From Treponema sp. JC4 (GTDB lineage: Bacteria > Spirochaetota > Spirochaetia > Treponematales > Treponemataceae): 64,000 nucleotides of DNA. The stretch is taken from NCBI RefSeq assembly GCF_000260795.1, contig NZ_AJGU01000002.1, positions 62,001 through 126,000 on the forward strand, written 5' to 3'. Shown one piece after another: positions 18,718 to 29,700 of the stretch; within the stretch, counting starts at the first letter, position 1; every line of letters begins with the position of its first letter. Made by a program: the position numbers and the translations under genes. The notes under the pieces are model-generated. The model saw nothing but the letters and a program-made list of their open reading frames with translations, was not told where the DNA came from and ran no database searches.

Positions 18718-20461
18718 TTTAGCCGTACCATTCTGGATTTCGGTATCTGTCTGCCTTTTATGTGCATTTGTAAACGCTGAACTTTTTTATAAAAGTTTTT
18801 TCCGCGCTCTTTCAAAAATGAACGAAGAGCCGATTGCAACCATTACCTTTAAGTACAAGACGGCACAGAGAAAGTTCCTTGAACGTGTAGTATGGGACCG
18901 CCTGCGACAGAACTCTCCGGTTTATAACGGCGATACAATTCATACAGCAGATCTTTCCGAAGCAACCATCTGGTTTGACGACGGAACCGTTCTTGATTTG
19001 TCAGAAAATACAATGGCTCAGGTATTCCGCCACACAGACGGAAGTCTTGCGGCAGATATGGAAAGCGGTACTGCAACCGTAGATTCCTCTGAAAGCACAG
19101 GACTTACCCTTACAGCGGCTAACGTAAGCGTAAACGTAGAAGCGGGAACTAAGATTTCTGCCAGCAAGGAAGAAAAAGCAAGCGACGTAAACCTTACCGT
19201 TCAGAAGGGTTCTGCCCAGCTGTCGGACGGAAAGGAACTTCAGGCCGGAAGCAGCCTTGCGGTTTCAGAAAGCGGCGAAACAAAGGCAAAACTCAGCGTA
19301 ACAAGCCCAATTCCAAACCAGAAAATTCTTTACCACTCGGAAGAAGAATGCCCTGTTGATTTTGAATGGAATTTTGGAGATCAGGATAATGAAGAAAAAC
19401 TGGAGCTTGTAATTTCTACAGACAAGGACTTTAGACATAAGGTTCAGACTCTTACTCTTGAAAATCTGAAACGTGCTACAGTAAATCTTCCAAAGGGTAA
19501 CTTTTACTGGAAGCTTGCCAGTGTAGATAATCCCCCGGCGGCGTCAGCCGAATCATCATCAGGAAAAATTCAGATTATTCAGGCGCTTAAACCACAGCTT
19601 CTGACCCCGGCAGCAGAATATTCATATCAGTATAGAACAAAGACTCCATCTATCCGCTTTATCTGGACAGAATCTGATACAGCAACCGCCTACAACTTTG
19701 CAATTGCAAATAACCCTCAGATGGAAAATCCGCTTATTGAACAGCGCTCTTCAAGCTCTTCAATTATTATTTCAACACTTCCGGAAGGCCATTATTACTG
19801 GCAGGTTACTCCTTACTACGTTGTAAACCGCACAGGACTTGCAAATCCTTCTGCAGTAAGCCGCTTCCATATTAACCAGCAGGGACAGCTTACCGCACCG
19901 GAGCTTCTGGCACCGGCAGACCGCGACTACATCAACAAAAAACGCAGCAAGATTTCTCTTTCATGGCAGATGGAAGCAGAAGCCAGCTCTTATAAGATTA
20001 TTGTTTCTGCAAACGAAGACCTGCGCTCTCCACTTATTGAACGCCAGACAAGCGAAAACTATATCACTTTGAACCGGGGCGAGGTTGGAAAACTTAAAGA
20101 CGGCTATTACTACTGGGCAGTAAGCCAGATAGACAGCGAAGGAAACGAATCTGCCCGCTCTGAGCCACGTTCTTTCTATGCAGTTAATGGCGACATTGAA
20201 CAGAGAACCCTCTTCCCTCCGGAAGGCTACAAAATCTGGGCACCGCTTTTGACAGATACCCGCTTTACCTGGAAAACAAACATAGACTTCAGCCAGAGCA
20301 TTCAGATTTCAAGCGACCAGGATTTTAACAGAATAGTTTACGAGGCAAATACTCCAAACACCACCTTCAACGGCATAAAACTGGACGAGGGCACTTACTG
20401 GTGGCGAATTAAGGCAGATAACGGAACCTTTAGCCACACATCTTCTGCAAAAAAAACTTGA
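18683..20461 (+). CDS. FecR-domain membrane protein, N-terminal part (frame broken at A8)
   Basis: 592 residues as read. A membrane helix (about 17-36) is followed by a FecR-like domain (about 45-200; WFDDGTVLDLSENT). Repeated fibronectin-like modules follow, each ending in a pattern such as EGHYYWQVTP or DGYYYWAVSQ. The ATG lies 35 bases inside the cyclase gene. The frame ends at 20461 just after an A8 tract (20449-20456). Reading seven A residues instead continues into the next open frame with the same module type, so the intact protein would be about 925 residues. The break could be a real mutation, slippage-based switching, or a sequence error. Confidence 0.8.
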   Translation: MKKKTKFKLKNDLAVPFWISVSVCLLCAFVNAELFYKSFFRALSKMNEEPIATITFKYKTAQRKFLERVVWDRLRQNSPVYNGDTIHTADLSEATIWFDDGTVLDLSENTMAQVFRHTDGSLAADMESGTATVDSSESTGLTLTAANVSVNVEAGTKISASKEEKASDVNLTVQKGSAQLSDGKELQAGSSLAVSESGETKAKLSVTSPIPNQKILYHSEEECPVDFEWNFGDQDNEEKLELVISTDKDFRHKVQTLTLENLKRATVNLPKGNFYWKLASVDNPPAASAESSSGKIQIIQALKPQLLTPAAEYSYQYRTKTPSIRFIWTESDTATAYNFAIANNPQMENPLIEQRSSSSSIIISTLPEGHYYWQVTPYYVVNRTGLANPSAVSRFHINQQGQLTAPELLAPADRDYINKKRSKISLSWQMEAEASSYKIIVSANEDLRSPLIERQTSENYITLNRGEVGKLKDGYYYWAVSQIDSEGNESARSEPRSFYAVNGDIEQRTLFPPEGYKIWAPLLTDTRFTWKTNIDFSQSIQISSDQDFNRIVYEANTPNTTFNGIKLDEGTYWWRIKADNGTFSHTSSAKKT

Positions 20462-20465
20462 AGTT

Positions 20466-21464
20466 GTGGGCGAAATTGAAGCACCAGTCCCTGTCGAACC
20501 TACAGTGCAGAAGCGCGCCATTGTCCGCCCGGCTCAGGATTACACCTTTAAGTGGGAAGAAGTTGAAGGCGCAGATTACTACCGCCTGAGACTTTTCAAG
20601 GCTGGAAGCGACGAAGCCCTGGCAGACGAAAACTTTATTTCTGAGCCGGAATTTTCTATGAGCATGGAAAATCTTGAAGAAGGCTATTACCGCTGGGATG
20701 TCCGCGCCTACACAAACGAAACGGAACTTGCTTCCCGCCGAAGCGGTAAACTTGCAGAAGCTGAATTCCGCTTAAGGAAAATCCGTCCGGTAACTCTCCT
20801 TTACCCTAAAAACGGAGCAGAGATTGACGGTTGGGACGCAATTGAAAAACCTCCTGTACTCAGATGGGCCTCAAGCGAAGCCTTTAAGTCTGCAGAGTTG
20901 ACTCTTAAAAAGGTCAGCGGAATTGAAGCGGGCGAAAAGCTTTATATTCAGAAAAGCACTTCACAGAAAATGCAGCCGCTTTCTTCCGGAACCTACGAAT
21001 GGACAGTAAATGCCCTTACTCAGGATGAACTGGATATTTCTGCGGCAAGCCCTTATTACTTTACTGTAAAAGAAATTCCGCCATATGATGCACCGGCTTC
21101 TGCCCACACAGTAGACGGCGCCTACTTTGATGCAAAATACCTGCGCGAAAAGCCTTACATCGACTTTGAATGGAATAAAGTAAAACGCGCACAGGCCTAT
21201 ATAATAGAAGTTTTTGATCAAAAAAGTAAAAGGCTGCACAGAGGAATTGTCCCTGACGGAGAAAGTCAGACCTATCACTTTGACCAGCTGGCTTTGCTTT
21301 CAAAAGGAAAGTTCAAATGGTCTGTAAAGGCTGTAAGTCTTAACCCGGATACAAACGAAATTCTTCACGACGGTCTTACTTCAAACGGCGAATTTGAAAT
21401 TGACTTTACTTTAAATACTAGCGGCGGTAAACGCAAGAAGACAGGAGAATACTATGGACAGTAG
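20466..21464 (+). CDS. FecR-domain protein, C-terminal part (out-of-frame continuation)
   Basis: 332 residues from a GTG at 20466 with no ribosome site. It begins in the middle of a fibronectin-like module (YTFKWEEVEGADYYRLRLF, EEGYYRWDVRAY), so it is better read as the rest of the protein encoded just upstream. The frame is open back through the A8 tract (20449-20456). It ends with a Gly/Lys-rich GGKRKKTGEYYGQ tail and overlaps the next gene by 11 bases, which shows the operon stays tightly packed. It is unlikely to be a separate gene. Confidence 0.75.
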   Translation: MGEIEAPVPVEPTVQKRAIVRPAQDYTFKWEEVEGADYYRLRLFKAGSDEALADENFISEPEFSMSMENLEEGYYRWDVRAYTNETELASRRSGKLAEAEFRLRKIRPVTLLYPKNGAEIDGWDAIEKPPVLRWASSEAFKSAELTLKKVSGIEAGEKLYIQKSTSQKMQPLSSGTYEWTVNALTQDELDISAASPYYFTVKEIPPYDAPASAHTVDGAYFDAKYLREKPYIDFEWNKVKRAQAYIIEVFDQKSKRLHRGIVPDGESQTYHFDQLALLSKGKFKWSVKAVSLNPDTNEILHDGLTSNGEFEIDFTLNTSGGKRKKTGEYYGQ

Positions 21465-22752
21465 AAAACTCCTCTTTCCTCTTGCGATTATAACAGCCCT
21501 TAGCGCAAATCCTCTTTACGCAAAAAAGAAAAAGCCTAAGGTTATTGAACTTCCTGCCCAGCTTACAGAAAATGCCCAGGACGCAACAGCAGAGGCTAAC
21601 CAGATTCGTCAGCCTTTCAGCTGGGAAAGCGCGGGAGACGTTCTGAAATATGCCATTAAAATAGAGCAGTTCAACATGCTTTCTAACCGCTGGGAAACTT
21701 ATTTTGAGCACGAAACAAATGAGGAAGAAACTGAAGCCTGCCTTATTTATATTGAACCTACCCTTCCACCGGGAAAATACCGTTCAACAATTCAGGTTTA
21801 TAACATTCTTGGAATCCTGGAAAACCAGATGACTTCTAGGGATGAATTCCTTGTTCGTCAGGCATACAAACCGGAAGTTCGCGGCGTTACCTACCCTCTT
21901 TATATGCGCTCTACAATTTATCTTGATGATATGGATAATAACGGCGTAATTGAAGTTGAAGGCCGTAACCTCTTTAACTTGCCGGAAAAACGCCATCCCA
22001 TTCCGGATATCATGGCAACAGATTATGCGCTTGAAAATAAAAAGCGCAGCATTGCCCCGGAAAGCATAATTCAGCATGATGACAGAAACCGAAAGGTTAC
22101 CCTGCAGTTTGACATGAAAAAGCTGGACGTTGGTAAGTATCATCTTATTGCCAAAGACGCCAGCGGACTTCACTCAGAAGAACATTCTTCCAGCGAATTC
22201 AGCATTAAGTTCAAAAAATGGATGGACTTTGATATTGAAGCAGGCTATGTTTTCCCGATTGAACTTCACGACGGAACCTTCAGCGAATTCTTTGGAACAA
22301 AGTTTTACCCTTTAAGCGGCCAGGCAAGAATGAGCATTTTACCTTTTAAGCATAACTGGGGTTATATGGGAATAGGACTTCGCGGCTCTTATTCAAGACT
22401 GATTAATGAGCAGGAAGGCTACACAATAGACGGAAACCTGGGAACTGCACATCTTTTGTTCATCTACCAGCTGCCGGTTGGAAAACGCCGCCGCTTCTTC
22501 TTTGAAGTTCACGGGGGAGCCGGCTTTACCTACTTCAACAACATTGTTTACCACTTCCCTCATAACATCGATTCAGACGCCCTGAACACCCTCAGCCTTT
22601 CTTTTGATGCCGGCGGGGCAATTCAGTTCTATCCTGTAAAAGCGGTTAAGCGCCTTTATTTTGAGCTTGCCTGCGATTACGTATACACACAAAACAAAGA
22701 TATTACTTTGGGAATGCTAATGCCGTCTGCCGGAATAGGCTGGCAGTTCTAG
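21454..22752 (+). CDS. Predicted outer-membrane beta-barrel protein
   Basis: 432 residues with a signal peptide (MDSRKLLFPLAIITALSANPLYA). The N-terminal ~260 residues look like periplasmic beta-domains. The C-terminal ~170 residues show alternating amphipathic strands and aromatic girdles (MGIGLRGSYSRL, RRFFFEVHGGAGFTYF, SLSFDAGGAIQFYP). The last residue is Phe after GIGWQ, a BamA-recognised type of C-terminal strand. It overlaps the preceding FecR-like frame by 11 bases, so the two may form an envelope complex. The specific function is unknown. Confidence 0.72.
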   Translation: MDSRKLLFPLAIITALSANPLYAKKKKPKVIELPAQLTENAQDATAEANQIRQPFSWESAGDVLKYAIKIEQFNMLSNRWETYFEHETNEEETEACLIYIEPTLPPGKYRSTIQVYNILGILENQMTSRDEFLVRQAYKPEVRGVTYPLYMRSTIYLDDMDNNGVIEVEGRNLFNLPEKRHPIPDIMATDYALENKKRSIAPESIIQHDDRNRKVTLQFDMKKLDVGKYHLIAKDASGLHSEEHSSSEFSIKFKKWMDFDIEAGYVFPIELHDGTFSEFFGTKFYPLSGQARMSILPFKHNWGYMGIGLRGSYSRLINEQEGYTIDGNLGTAHLLFIYQLPVGKRRRFFFEVHGGAGFTYFNNIVYHFPHNIDSDALNTLSLSFDAGGAIQFYPVKAVKRLYFELACDYVYTQNKDITLGMLMPSAGIGWQF

Positions 22753-22768
22753 GAGAAGAGAGATATAT

Positions 22769-24865
22769 ATGAAGATAGTAAAACCTTTATCATTATTAAC
22801 AGCCCTCCTCTTTAGCTCATGCAACTTTGAAACTCTTTTTGAACCAAGCTTTAACGAGCCGGTAAAGGAATTTTTCGAAACCTACACAAACACCGCAGCC
22901 ATTGAAGAACATCAGCTTTCTGTAGAATCTTACAGAGACTCTTCAAGCCGCCTCTGCATCAGTTCAGATGAAGAATGTACCGTCGAGCTTTATTTACGAA
23001 ACCCTCAGATGTACACTCTGACTCCTTCACTTGCTTTTTCTTCATTAGAAGACGAAGGAATTGATATAAGCGAAGTAACAATTTCCCAGACAGATAAATC
23101 AACTATTACACTTGTTCTTCCTCAGAGTTTTCTTGCGGACTGTGATGAAGGCAAAAATATTTCTCCTACAATCAGTCTTCTTGAACCAATGAGCGGCCGA
23201 ACTTTTGCCGACTATTCCTTCAGCCTTTACAGTAATACAAAACCGCCGCTTTTAAACAACGCAACAATCCTCAACAACAATAACGAAACCTTTGTAATTG
23301 CCTTTGATATGCCTTCTCAGGCTGAACTTGCCCTGCGCCACAAGGATTTAAGCCAGATTATTGTAAACGGAAATGCTTTCCCGCTGGAAATCAGCCAGGA
23401 CGGAAGCTTTACTTTTACGGACGAAGCATTTTCTACTACAGAAAAAAAATATACAGAAATCGGCAGCAAGAGTTTTTCTTATTCAGACCGCTCGGTTTAT
23501 TTTTCTACAAGCGATCCTTTTACTAATGGTACTAAAGAATATTCTATTATACTGAGTGATGCCGCAGGCCTTACAACAGAAACAATAGCAAGTACAGAAA
23601 TTTCAAAGCTTAATACTCCTTCTGTTACAAATCCTGCAGGAAAAGCTGTTGAATCAAGCTACAACAGCGAAACAAAGGAATACATGCCAAGAACACTTCC
23701 AAAGCTGAGCGGAAAAGAATATTCAGAAGTTACTATTACAGCCCCAGACCAGGATAATAAAGGAAACAAAGTTGCAGCTGAAGGTCTTGAAGTTCATTAT
23801 GCCCTTTATAAAGGAACTCCAAAGGTTGCAAGACTTGAAAAGAGCGGAACCTTCAGCGGAGAAGAAAAAGTTCAGCTTACAGTTGGCAGCTGGTACCTTG
23901 AAACTTACGCAACAAAAACAAATTACGAAAAATCATCTGTTACAAAGCGCTATATCCGCGTAGTTGATTCTTATATCTTTGTTGGAGGAGAAGGCGCAAG
24001 TGATAACGATGATGAATCTGACGGAACTGACGCAACTCCATACGCAAGCATCGGAAAGGCTATTTCTGATATCAACAAGCGAAATGATGACAGCGTAGAA
24101 TATACACTGGTAATCGGCGGAGAGATTACAGGCGAGACAAACACAGCTACAATTGCTGCGGCAGGCCTTGTAATTACAGGTGCTACTTCTGTCACAAGCG
24201 ATAAGATTAATGACCTTAGCCTTACAAGTGAAATTCCAGTTAAGTTTACAGAAATTACAGTCGGTCACCTTACAGCTGGCAGCGCAAATAACTTCACGCT
24301 TACAGAAAATGCTGTGGTAGAAACAGCCACAGTTCAGAGCGGCGCTACTATTTATATAGAAGGAAATGCAAAAATTTCTGAAGCAATACTGGAAGAAAGC
24401 GGAACTCTAACGATTACAGGCGATTTGACAAATGACAAAGCCGTAACTCTTACACCGGCCAGCTACACAAACGGTGCAAAAGTTCTTGCAGACAGCGATT
24501 ACCTAGCAGACAACTACGCAAAGATTGCTGTTACAAAAGAACCGAATAATGATGATACTGAATGGAGTATAAAAGCCGACGGAACCTTGATTGAAACTGC
24601 AAAACGCAACATTTCTATAAGCGTAATCACACAGGAAAGTGATATTAAGGTATCAAAGACTGTAAGCGGCTCTATACTTACATTCACGCTGGAAGAAGGT
24701 CAGATTACAGGCTGCACGCTGGACGGAAACAGCCTGATCCCAGCAGGCGACAGCCTTGTTTCTATTGATACAAGCAGCTGGCTTAAAGGTATTTACGACC
24801 TTTATATTGAAGCCGCAAAAGATGGTGAAACTTATTCTTACCATGCACAAATCGAAATTAAATAA
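22769..24865 (+). CDS. Large lipoprotein with beta-helix-like segment
   Basis: 698 residues with a lipoprotein leader (MKIVKPLSLLTALLFSSC, lipobox FSSC). The middle has Ig-like beta modules. Around residues 400-470, GGEGASDNDDESDGTDATPYASIGKAI introduces a repetitive Val/Ile/Thr/Gly region resembling a short right-handed beta-helix, a layout shared with the two giant lipoproteins downstream. It follows the barrel gene by 16 bases with an AGGAG ribosome site. Probably a surface protein; no enzymatic motif was seen. Confidence 0.75.
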   Translation: MKIVKPLSLLTALLFSSCNFETLFEPSFNEPVKEFFETYTNTAAIEEHQLSVESYRDSSSRLCISSDEECTVELYLRNPQMYTLTPSLAFSSLEDEGIDISEVTISQTDKSTITLVLPQSFLADCDEGKNISPTISLLEPMSGRTFADYSFSLYSNTKPPLLNNATILNNNNETFVIAFDMPSQAELALRHKDLSQIIVNGNAFPLEISQDGSFTFTDEAFSTTEKKYTEIGSKSFSYSDRSVYFSTSDPFTNGTKEYSIILSDAAGLTTETIASTEISKLNTPSVTNPAGKAVESSYNSETKEYMPRTLPKLSGKEYSEVTITAPDQDNKGNKVAAEGLEVHYALYKGTPKVARLEKSGTFSGEEKVQLTVGSWYLETYATKTNYEKSSVTKRYIRVVDSYIFVGGEGASDNDDESDGTDATPYASIGKAISDINKRNDDSVEYTLVIGGEITGETNTATIAAAGLVITGATSVTSDKINDLSLTSEIPVKFTEITVGHLTAGSANNFTLTENAVVETATVQSGATIYIEGNAKISEAILEESGTLTITGDLTNDKAVTLTPASYTNGAKVLADSDYLADNYAKIAVTKEPNNDDTEWSIKADGTLIETAKRNISISVITQESDIKVSKTVSGSILTFTLEEGQITGCTLDGNSLIPAGDSLVSIDTSSWLKGIYDLYIEAAKDGETYSYHAQIEIK

Positions 24866-24886
24866 ATAGGAAATGGAGGAAATAGA

Positions 24887-26317
24887 ATGAAGAAATTATC
24901 AAAACTTACAGCAATTCTTTCTCTTTGTTTTGCAGCATCCCTAGTTTCCTGCTCAAATCTTATAGACGGCGAAGGTTCTTCTTCTGCTTCAAAAACAGCT
25001 TCCAAAAAAGCCTGGATTACAGTAGATGTAGAAAATAAAGACTCTTCTTCAAGAACACTTCTTCCTGCCATAGAAATTACAAAGCTTGTTCTAAAAGGAA
25101 GCCTTTCGGGTCAGGAAGAAGAAAGGCTTGCAAGTGCAGACACCCTCGCCCTTATGAACGCAAAAAATATAGAAATTACTACCGGCGAGTGGACTTTTAC
25201 CCTTACAGCAGATGTAAGTGGAGCCAGCTACAGCGGAAGCACAACAAAAACAATTCAGGAAAACAGCGAAAATCCGCTTACTTTTACCCTGGAATCTGCA
25301 GATACAAATGGAGAACTTGATTTTACCATCAATTATACTGGAAGAGCGGGCCTTGAATACGAAGCCTCTGTTTTAATTGATAATTTGCCTCTGGCTTCTT
25401 TCAGCCAGGAAGCCGGCAGCTTAAATATAAAAAATGCATATAATGAAGGCACCCATATAATTGAAATTCAATTCCGGGCAAAAAATGTTGATTCATACGG
25501 CTCAAATTCTGAATTTCTAAATACTTACAAAAGCATTTTCCGCATAAAAAGAGGAGTTACAACAAAGGCTGTCGTTGATAATTTTAATCTGAATGACGTT
25601 TATTCAATTGATTACGAAGGTTATGATTTTGCTGACGACAGCATTGCGGCCGGCGGAAAAATGATTTTAAAATTCAGCCGAAAATACACAGAAAGTGCAG
25701 GTTCAGAGGGCTATATTACCCTGCCCCGCCTTTCAAACACCAATATGACCTTTTCCGGCTGGTACACCAGCGAAAGCCTTGCAGACGGCACTTTAGTTCC
25801 TCTTTATGACACCTCGGGAGCTCTTGCAGCAGATGCTAATCCGACAGACCCTCTGTATACTCAAAAAATTAAGGTTAGTGAAAATCTTTCTGACCAGACA
25901 CTCTATGCAAAATGGCTTATTAACGCAGGGGGAACAATCAATAAGGCAACAGACTACCTATTGACTTTTGATTTAAAAAAGCAGGATGGTTCTGCTGCCG
26001 GCAAAATTAAGCCCAACCAGACCGCAAACTTTGTCATAAGGCCTGCAATCAAAAAAAACGACAGCAGTATTTCTCTGACAGATGAAAATGAAATAGAACT
26101 GTCAGCAAGTCTATGGAATGATTCAGTGTCTGTAATTTCCAGCATTGACCTTACAGCCGATACATCAGAAGGAACATTAAAATATAGTCTGACAATACCT
26201 GCCCTGGCCTTTCAGGATATTTACATTCTGAAAATTACTGCAAATTACAAGGGGCTTCTTCACGATGCAGTCTATACAATAAAATGTATGGTCGATCCAA
26301 TGGAATCAATTCCATAA
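24887..26317 (+). CDS. Lipoprotein with InlB-type repeat, possibly 3'-truncated
   Basis: 476 residues. Lipoprotein leader MKKLSKLTAILSLCFAASLVSC. It contains an InlB/Listeria-Bacteroides type repeat near 280-345 (MTFSGWYTSESLADGT ... TLYAKW) and then an Ig-like domain ending YTIKCMVDP. A GGAGG lies before the ATG. Coding-like residues continue in other frames after the stop (see 26388-26477), so the gene may have lost its 3' end by frameshift. It is the last gene of the cyclase-led run. Confidence 0.75.
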   Translation: MKKLSKLTAILSLCFAASLVSCSNLIDGEGSSSASKTASKKAWITVDVENKDSSSRTLLPAIEITKLVLKGSLSGQEEERLASADTLALMNAKNIEITTGEWTFTLTADVSGASYSGSTTKTIQENSENPLTFTLESADTNGELDFTINYTGRAGLEYEASVLIDNLPLASFSQEAGSLNIKNAYNEGTHIIEIQFRAKNVDSYGSNSEFLNTYKSIFRIKRGVTTKAVVDNFNLNDVYSIDYEGYDFADDSIAAGGKMILKFSRKYTESAGSEGYITLPRLSNTNMTFSGWYTSESLADGTLVPLYDTSGALAADANPTDPLYTQKIKVSENLSDQTLYAKWLINAGGTINKATDYLLTFDLKKQDGSAAGKIKPNQTANFVIRPAIKKNDSSISLTDENEIELSASLWNDSVSVISSIDLTADTSEGTLKYSLTIPALAFQDIYILKITANYKGLLHDAVYTIKCMVDPMESIP

Positions 26318-26387
26318 CAACAAGTATAAAAGATAATTCGGGGAATGGCGCAGCATATTCAGCTACATCAATTGGTTATGGATACAA

Positions 26388-26477
26388 TATGGTAATACTG
26401 ACGTAACTGCAAATAAAGAAAGTTATTTCAACATTACCGAAAACGGAAGGGCAAGAGTTATTACGCCGAAGAATTAG
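26388..26477 (+). pseudogene. Possible out-of-frame 3' remnant of the preceding lipoprotein gene
   Basis: A frame ending at 26477 reads YGNTDVTANKESYFNITENG and closes with RARVITPKN. Between 26285 and 26402 a different frame reads SITTSIKDNSGNGAAYSATS. Both look more like protein than random AT-rich DNA, and neither has a start. Together they fit a decayed coding tail with at least two frame changes. Confidence 0.35.
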
Positions 26478-26690
26478 AAATAATGCTGTCCTCCGTGTGC
26501 TCCGTGCCCTCTGTGAGGAATTTATTCCTACAGCGGTAACGTTTCTACGAGTGAGGCTATGAAGTGGTGCGAAGCAGCGACCACAGCGAATGAAATGAGC
26601 GAGGACGCCGAGGGTTACCGAGCCACGGAACAGCCGGCTGAACAAGCAAAGCTTGGGCAGCACGCCCTGGACTTTGAGTGACCATAAATT
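26478..26690. repeat. GC-rich palindrome island
   Basis: No gene is seen in this part of the 401-base gap. It contains AGGAAT-TT-ATTCCT (about 26516-26529), GTGG...CCAC near 26553-26573 and CAAGC-AAA-GCTTG (26643-26655), within sequence far richer in G+C than its neighbours. It belongs to the same class as the islands near 450, 15740, 35780, 56400, 57800, 59350 and 61350. Confidence 0.5.
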
Positions 26691-26718
26691 GATATAAAAA
26701 AATACTTTTGGAGTAAGT

Positions 26719-29700
26719 ATGACTAAAAAGGATTTTACAATTAGAAAACGCTTAAACAGAGGGAAGCTGATTGCCGGCATGACGGCTTGTTTTTTTGCGC
26801 TTACTTCCCTGCTCTCCTGTGCAAATGGAATTGATGATACAGGTTCAGACGCTTCTTATTCCGGATCAGAAACGGTTCTGCTTACCGGTAATCTTGATAT
26901 ATACGGGGCTGTGCCGGAAGCTTTTACAAAAACTGACTCAAAGGAAATAACAGGCCGCTCAGCCCTTCCTTCAAATATGGAGGGTACTGAATACTGCATA
27001 AAGGCGGTTTATACAAATCAGGAAGGCATTTCAGAAGAAATTAAAGGTAGTGTCGACCAGACTGAAAAAACATATACAATAGGACTGACAATTAACAGAA
27101 CTTATACTGTAACTGCAAGCCTCAAAAAGACTCTGACCGATGGCCAGCAGATAACCGTTATGGAAGATATATGGGAAGACGTAAAACCAGCCCGTGCTAA
27201 CCCGGCTCTTACCCATGACTTTATTTTAAAACCTGTAAAAGAAGGAAAAGGCAGCATTAAACTTGACATGACGCTTCCTTCGGGGACAAGCCTTGTGCTG
27301 GGCGGAGATGAGATAAGCCCGGCTCCAGAAGTAAGTGTAACCGGAACAAGCGCCACAATTACTGGAAGTGACATTCCTGCCGGAACATATAATATTACAA
27401 TAAATTTTTACAAGACTTCTGGTACAAATAAGTTTCTTTTGTACTCAATTCCTCAGATAATCAATGTTTTTGCAGGAATGGAGACTAACACCTGGCAGGA
27501 CGATGGAAGTTCAAACTCCCCGATTTCAGGCGGCAAATTTGTACTTACAGATGAAATTATAAAAAACTATCAGCGTACGATTTTTTATGTCAGCGAAAAA
27601 GATTTTACAGGAAAAGATATTCCAGCCGGACAGACAAGAACTGGAAGCCCTTATGCACCCTTTGCTTCACTTTCTGATGCATTAAATACAATTACGAATA
27701 ATAACAAAGCTGAAGATTACAGAATCTTTATCGGCGGAAGTGTAAAAGGCTGTACTACAATTTCTTCATCAACAAAAGCAAAGTCAATTACAATAGAAGG
27801 TTTTACCGGAAACAGTGAGGATATTCTTGACGGAAATGGAGAAGGTAGAGTTCTGCAAGTTTCTACTGAAGTTCCCCTTACCATAAAGAATCTTAAGATT
27901 ACAGGTGGAAAAGCTGAAGGCAGTGGAGAGCCTGGTAAGGGCGGCGGTATTTTTGTTGCATATAAAGCAAATGTAATTCTTGACAGCGGAGCTCTTGTAG
28001 GTGATGAGACAGAAACACTTGCTTCTTCTGAGTCTTATGGAAACAGGGCTGAAGTTTCCGGCGGCGGTATTTATGTTGATGCCGGAACTCTTATCCTGAA
28101 AAAAGGTTCTAAAGTTTGCAGAAACTATGCCGGTTCTAATGATTCTGATACAGATTCAGGTGGCGGTGGAATTGCCAGTATGTATGGCAAAATCACAATA
28201 GAAGAGGGAGCTTATGTTTCCTATAACAAAACCTGCGGACGCGGCGGCGGAATCTGGTTGATTGGCGGAAATTCTGCCTCTATTCTTACAATGAACGGCG
28301 GCGAAATCAGTCATAACGAAACTGAATACTGGGGCGGTGGTCTTCTTGTTGGCTCAGTTGCTGGTTATCAAGGGGAAAGCTGTCCTGTAAAATTTTATTT
28401 TAAGGGCGGTGAGATTTGCAATAATAAATCAACCAGCGAAGATTATAACTGGGGTGTAGGTGGTGGTGGAGTTACTGTTGACCACAGCTACATGGAAATG
28501 AGCGGTTCTGCAAAAATTCATGATAATGAATCTAAAAACGCAGGTGGCGGTCTTCGTATTGGTTCCAATAGTGTTTTCCTCATGAGCGGCGGTGAAATTT
28601 ATGATAATACCTGCTCCAGAGAAAAGGATTCGGATGGAATAACTCCTATCAGTGGCGGTGGACTGGATATAGAACCAAATTCAAAGGTTGTTATCAGTGG
28701 TTCTGCAAAAATTCCTTACGGTTTCAAAGGTGATAAAGGCTATCGAAAAAATGATATCTGGCTCAGATATGCTGATGATGGAGCAACTCCTTCTTATTCT
28801 TATATAACAGTTGGTGGAGCATTATCATCAACTTTCGAAATGGGCATTGGAGTCAAAGGTAAGCACGGCCTTTTACTTGCTCAGGCCGACGGCACAAATG
28901 TAACTGACCTTACGCCATATAAGGATTACTTTAACCTTATAAAAGATGACTGGTTATTAAATCTTTCCGATAATAAGAAAAAACTTGTTCTTGATGCTCC
29001 AATTTATGTTGCGGGAAACAATCATCAAGTCTGCACCGCTGACGGCTCTGCTGACGGCACCGGTGAAAAATCAGCTCCTTTTGATACAATTGAACATGCA
29101 TGCTCTGTAATGAATGATTCAACAGTTATGTACACAATTTTAGTTGACGGTGAACTTTCTGGCGAGCAGATAATTCCTGCTGGAGTAAATGCTGCATATA
29201 TTACCTTGAAGGGAGCGAGCGGAAATACAAGTGATATAATCAATGCAAATGCAGAAGATCATCTTGCTTCGGCTCTTACAATTGCACTTTCATCAACACA
29301 GGCTGCAGATATCCAGAACCTTACAATTAAAGGCGGTTATGCTGAAAATGGCGGCGGTATTAATATTGGACAGAATGCAGTTGTATTCCTTGGAGATGAC
29401 CTTAAAGTAACCGGTAACACGGCTTCTGGTCATGGTGGCGGAGTTTATGCTCCAAACGGAGTAAATGTGAGCGGAAACGTCGAAATTACAGGAAATACAG
29501 ATTCTGCTAATAAAGATTCTAACCTTTATCTGCCGCATGAAAAGAAAGTAAATATTACAGGCGCACTTACAAATGGTAGCAAAAAGGCACAAATCGGAAT
29601 TTCAACAGCAGATGAGCCAAGCCTTACAAGCACTGTAGCCTTTACTTTGGATTACGAAAAATATAATTCAGGCGTAGCCCCAGGCACTTACTTTACCGGC

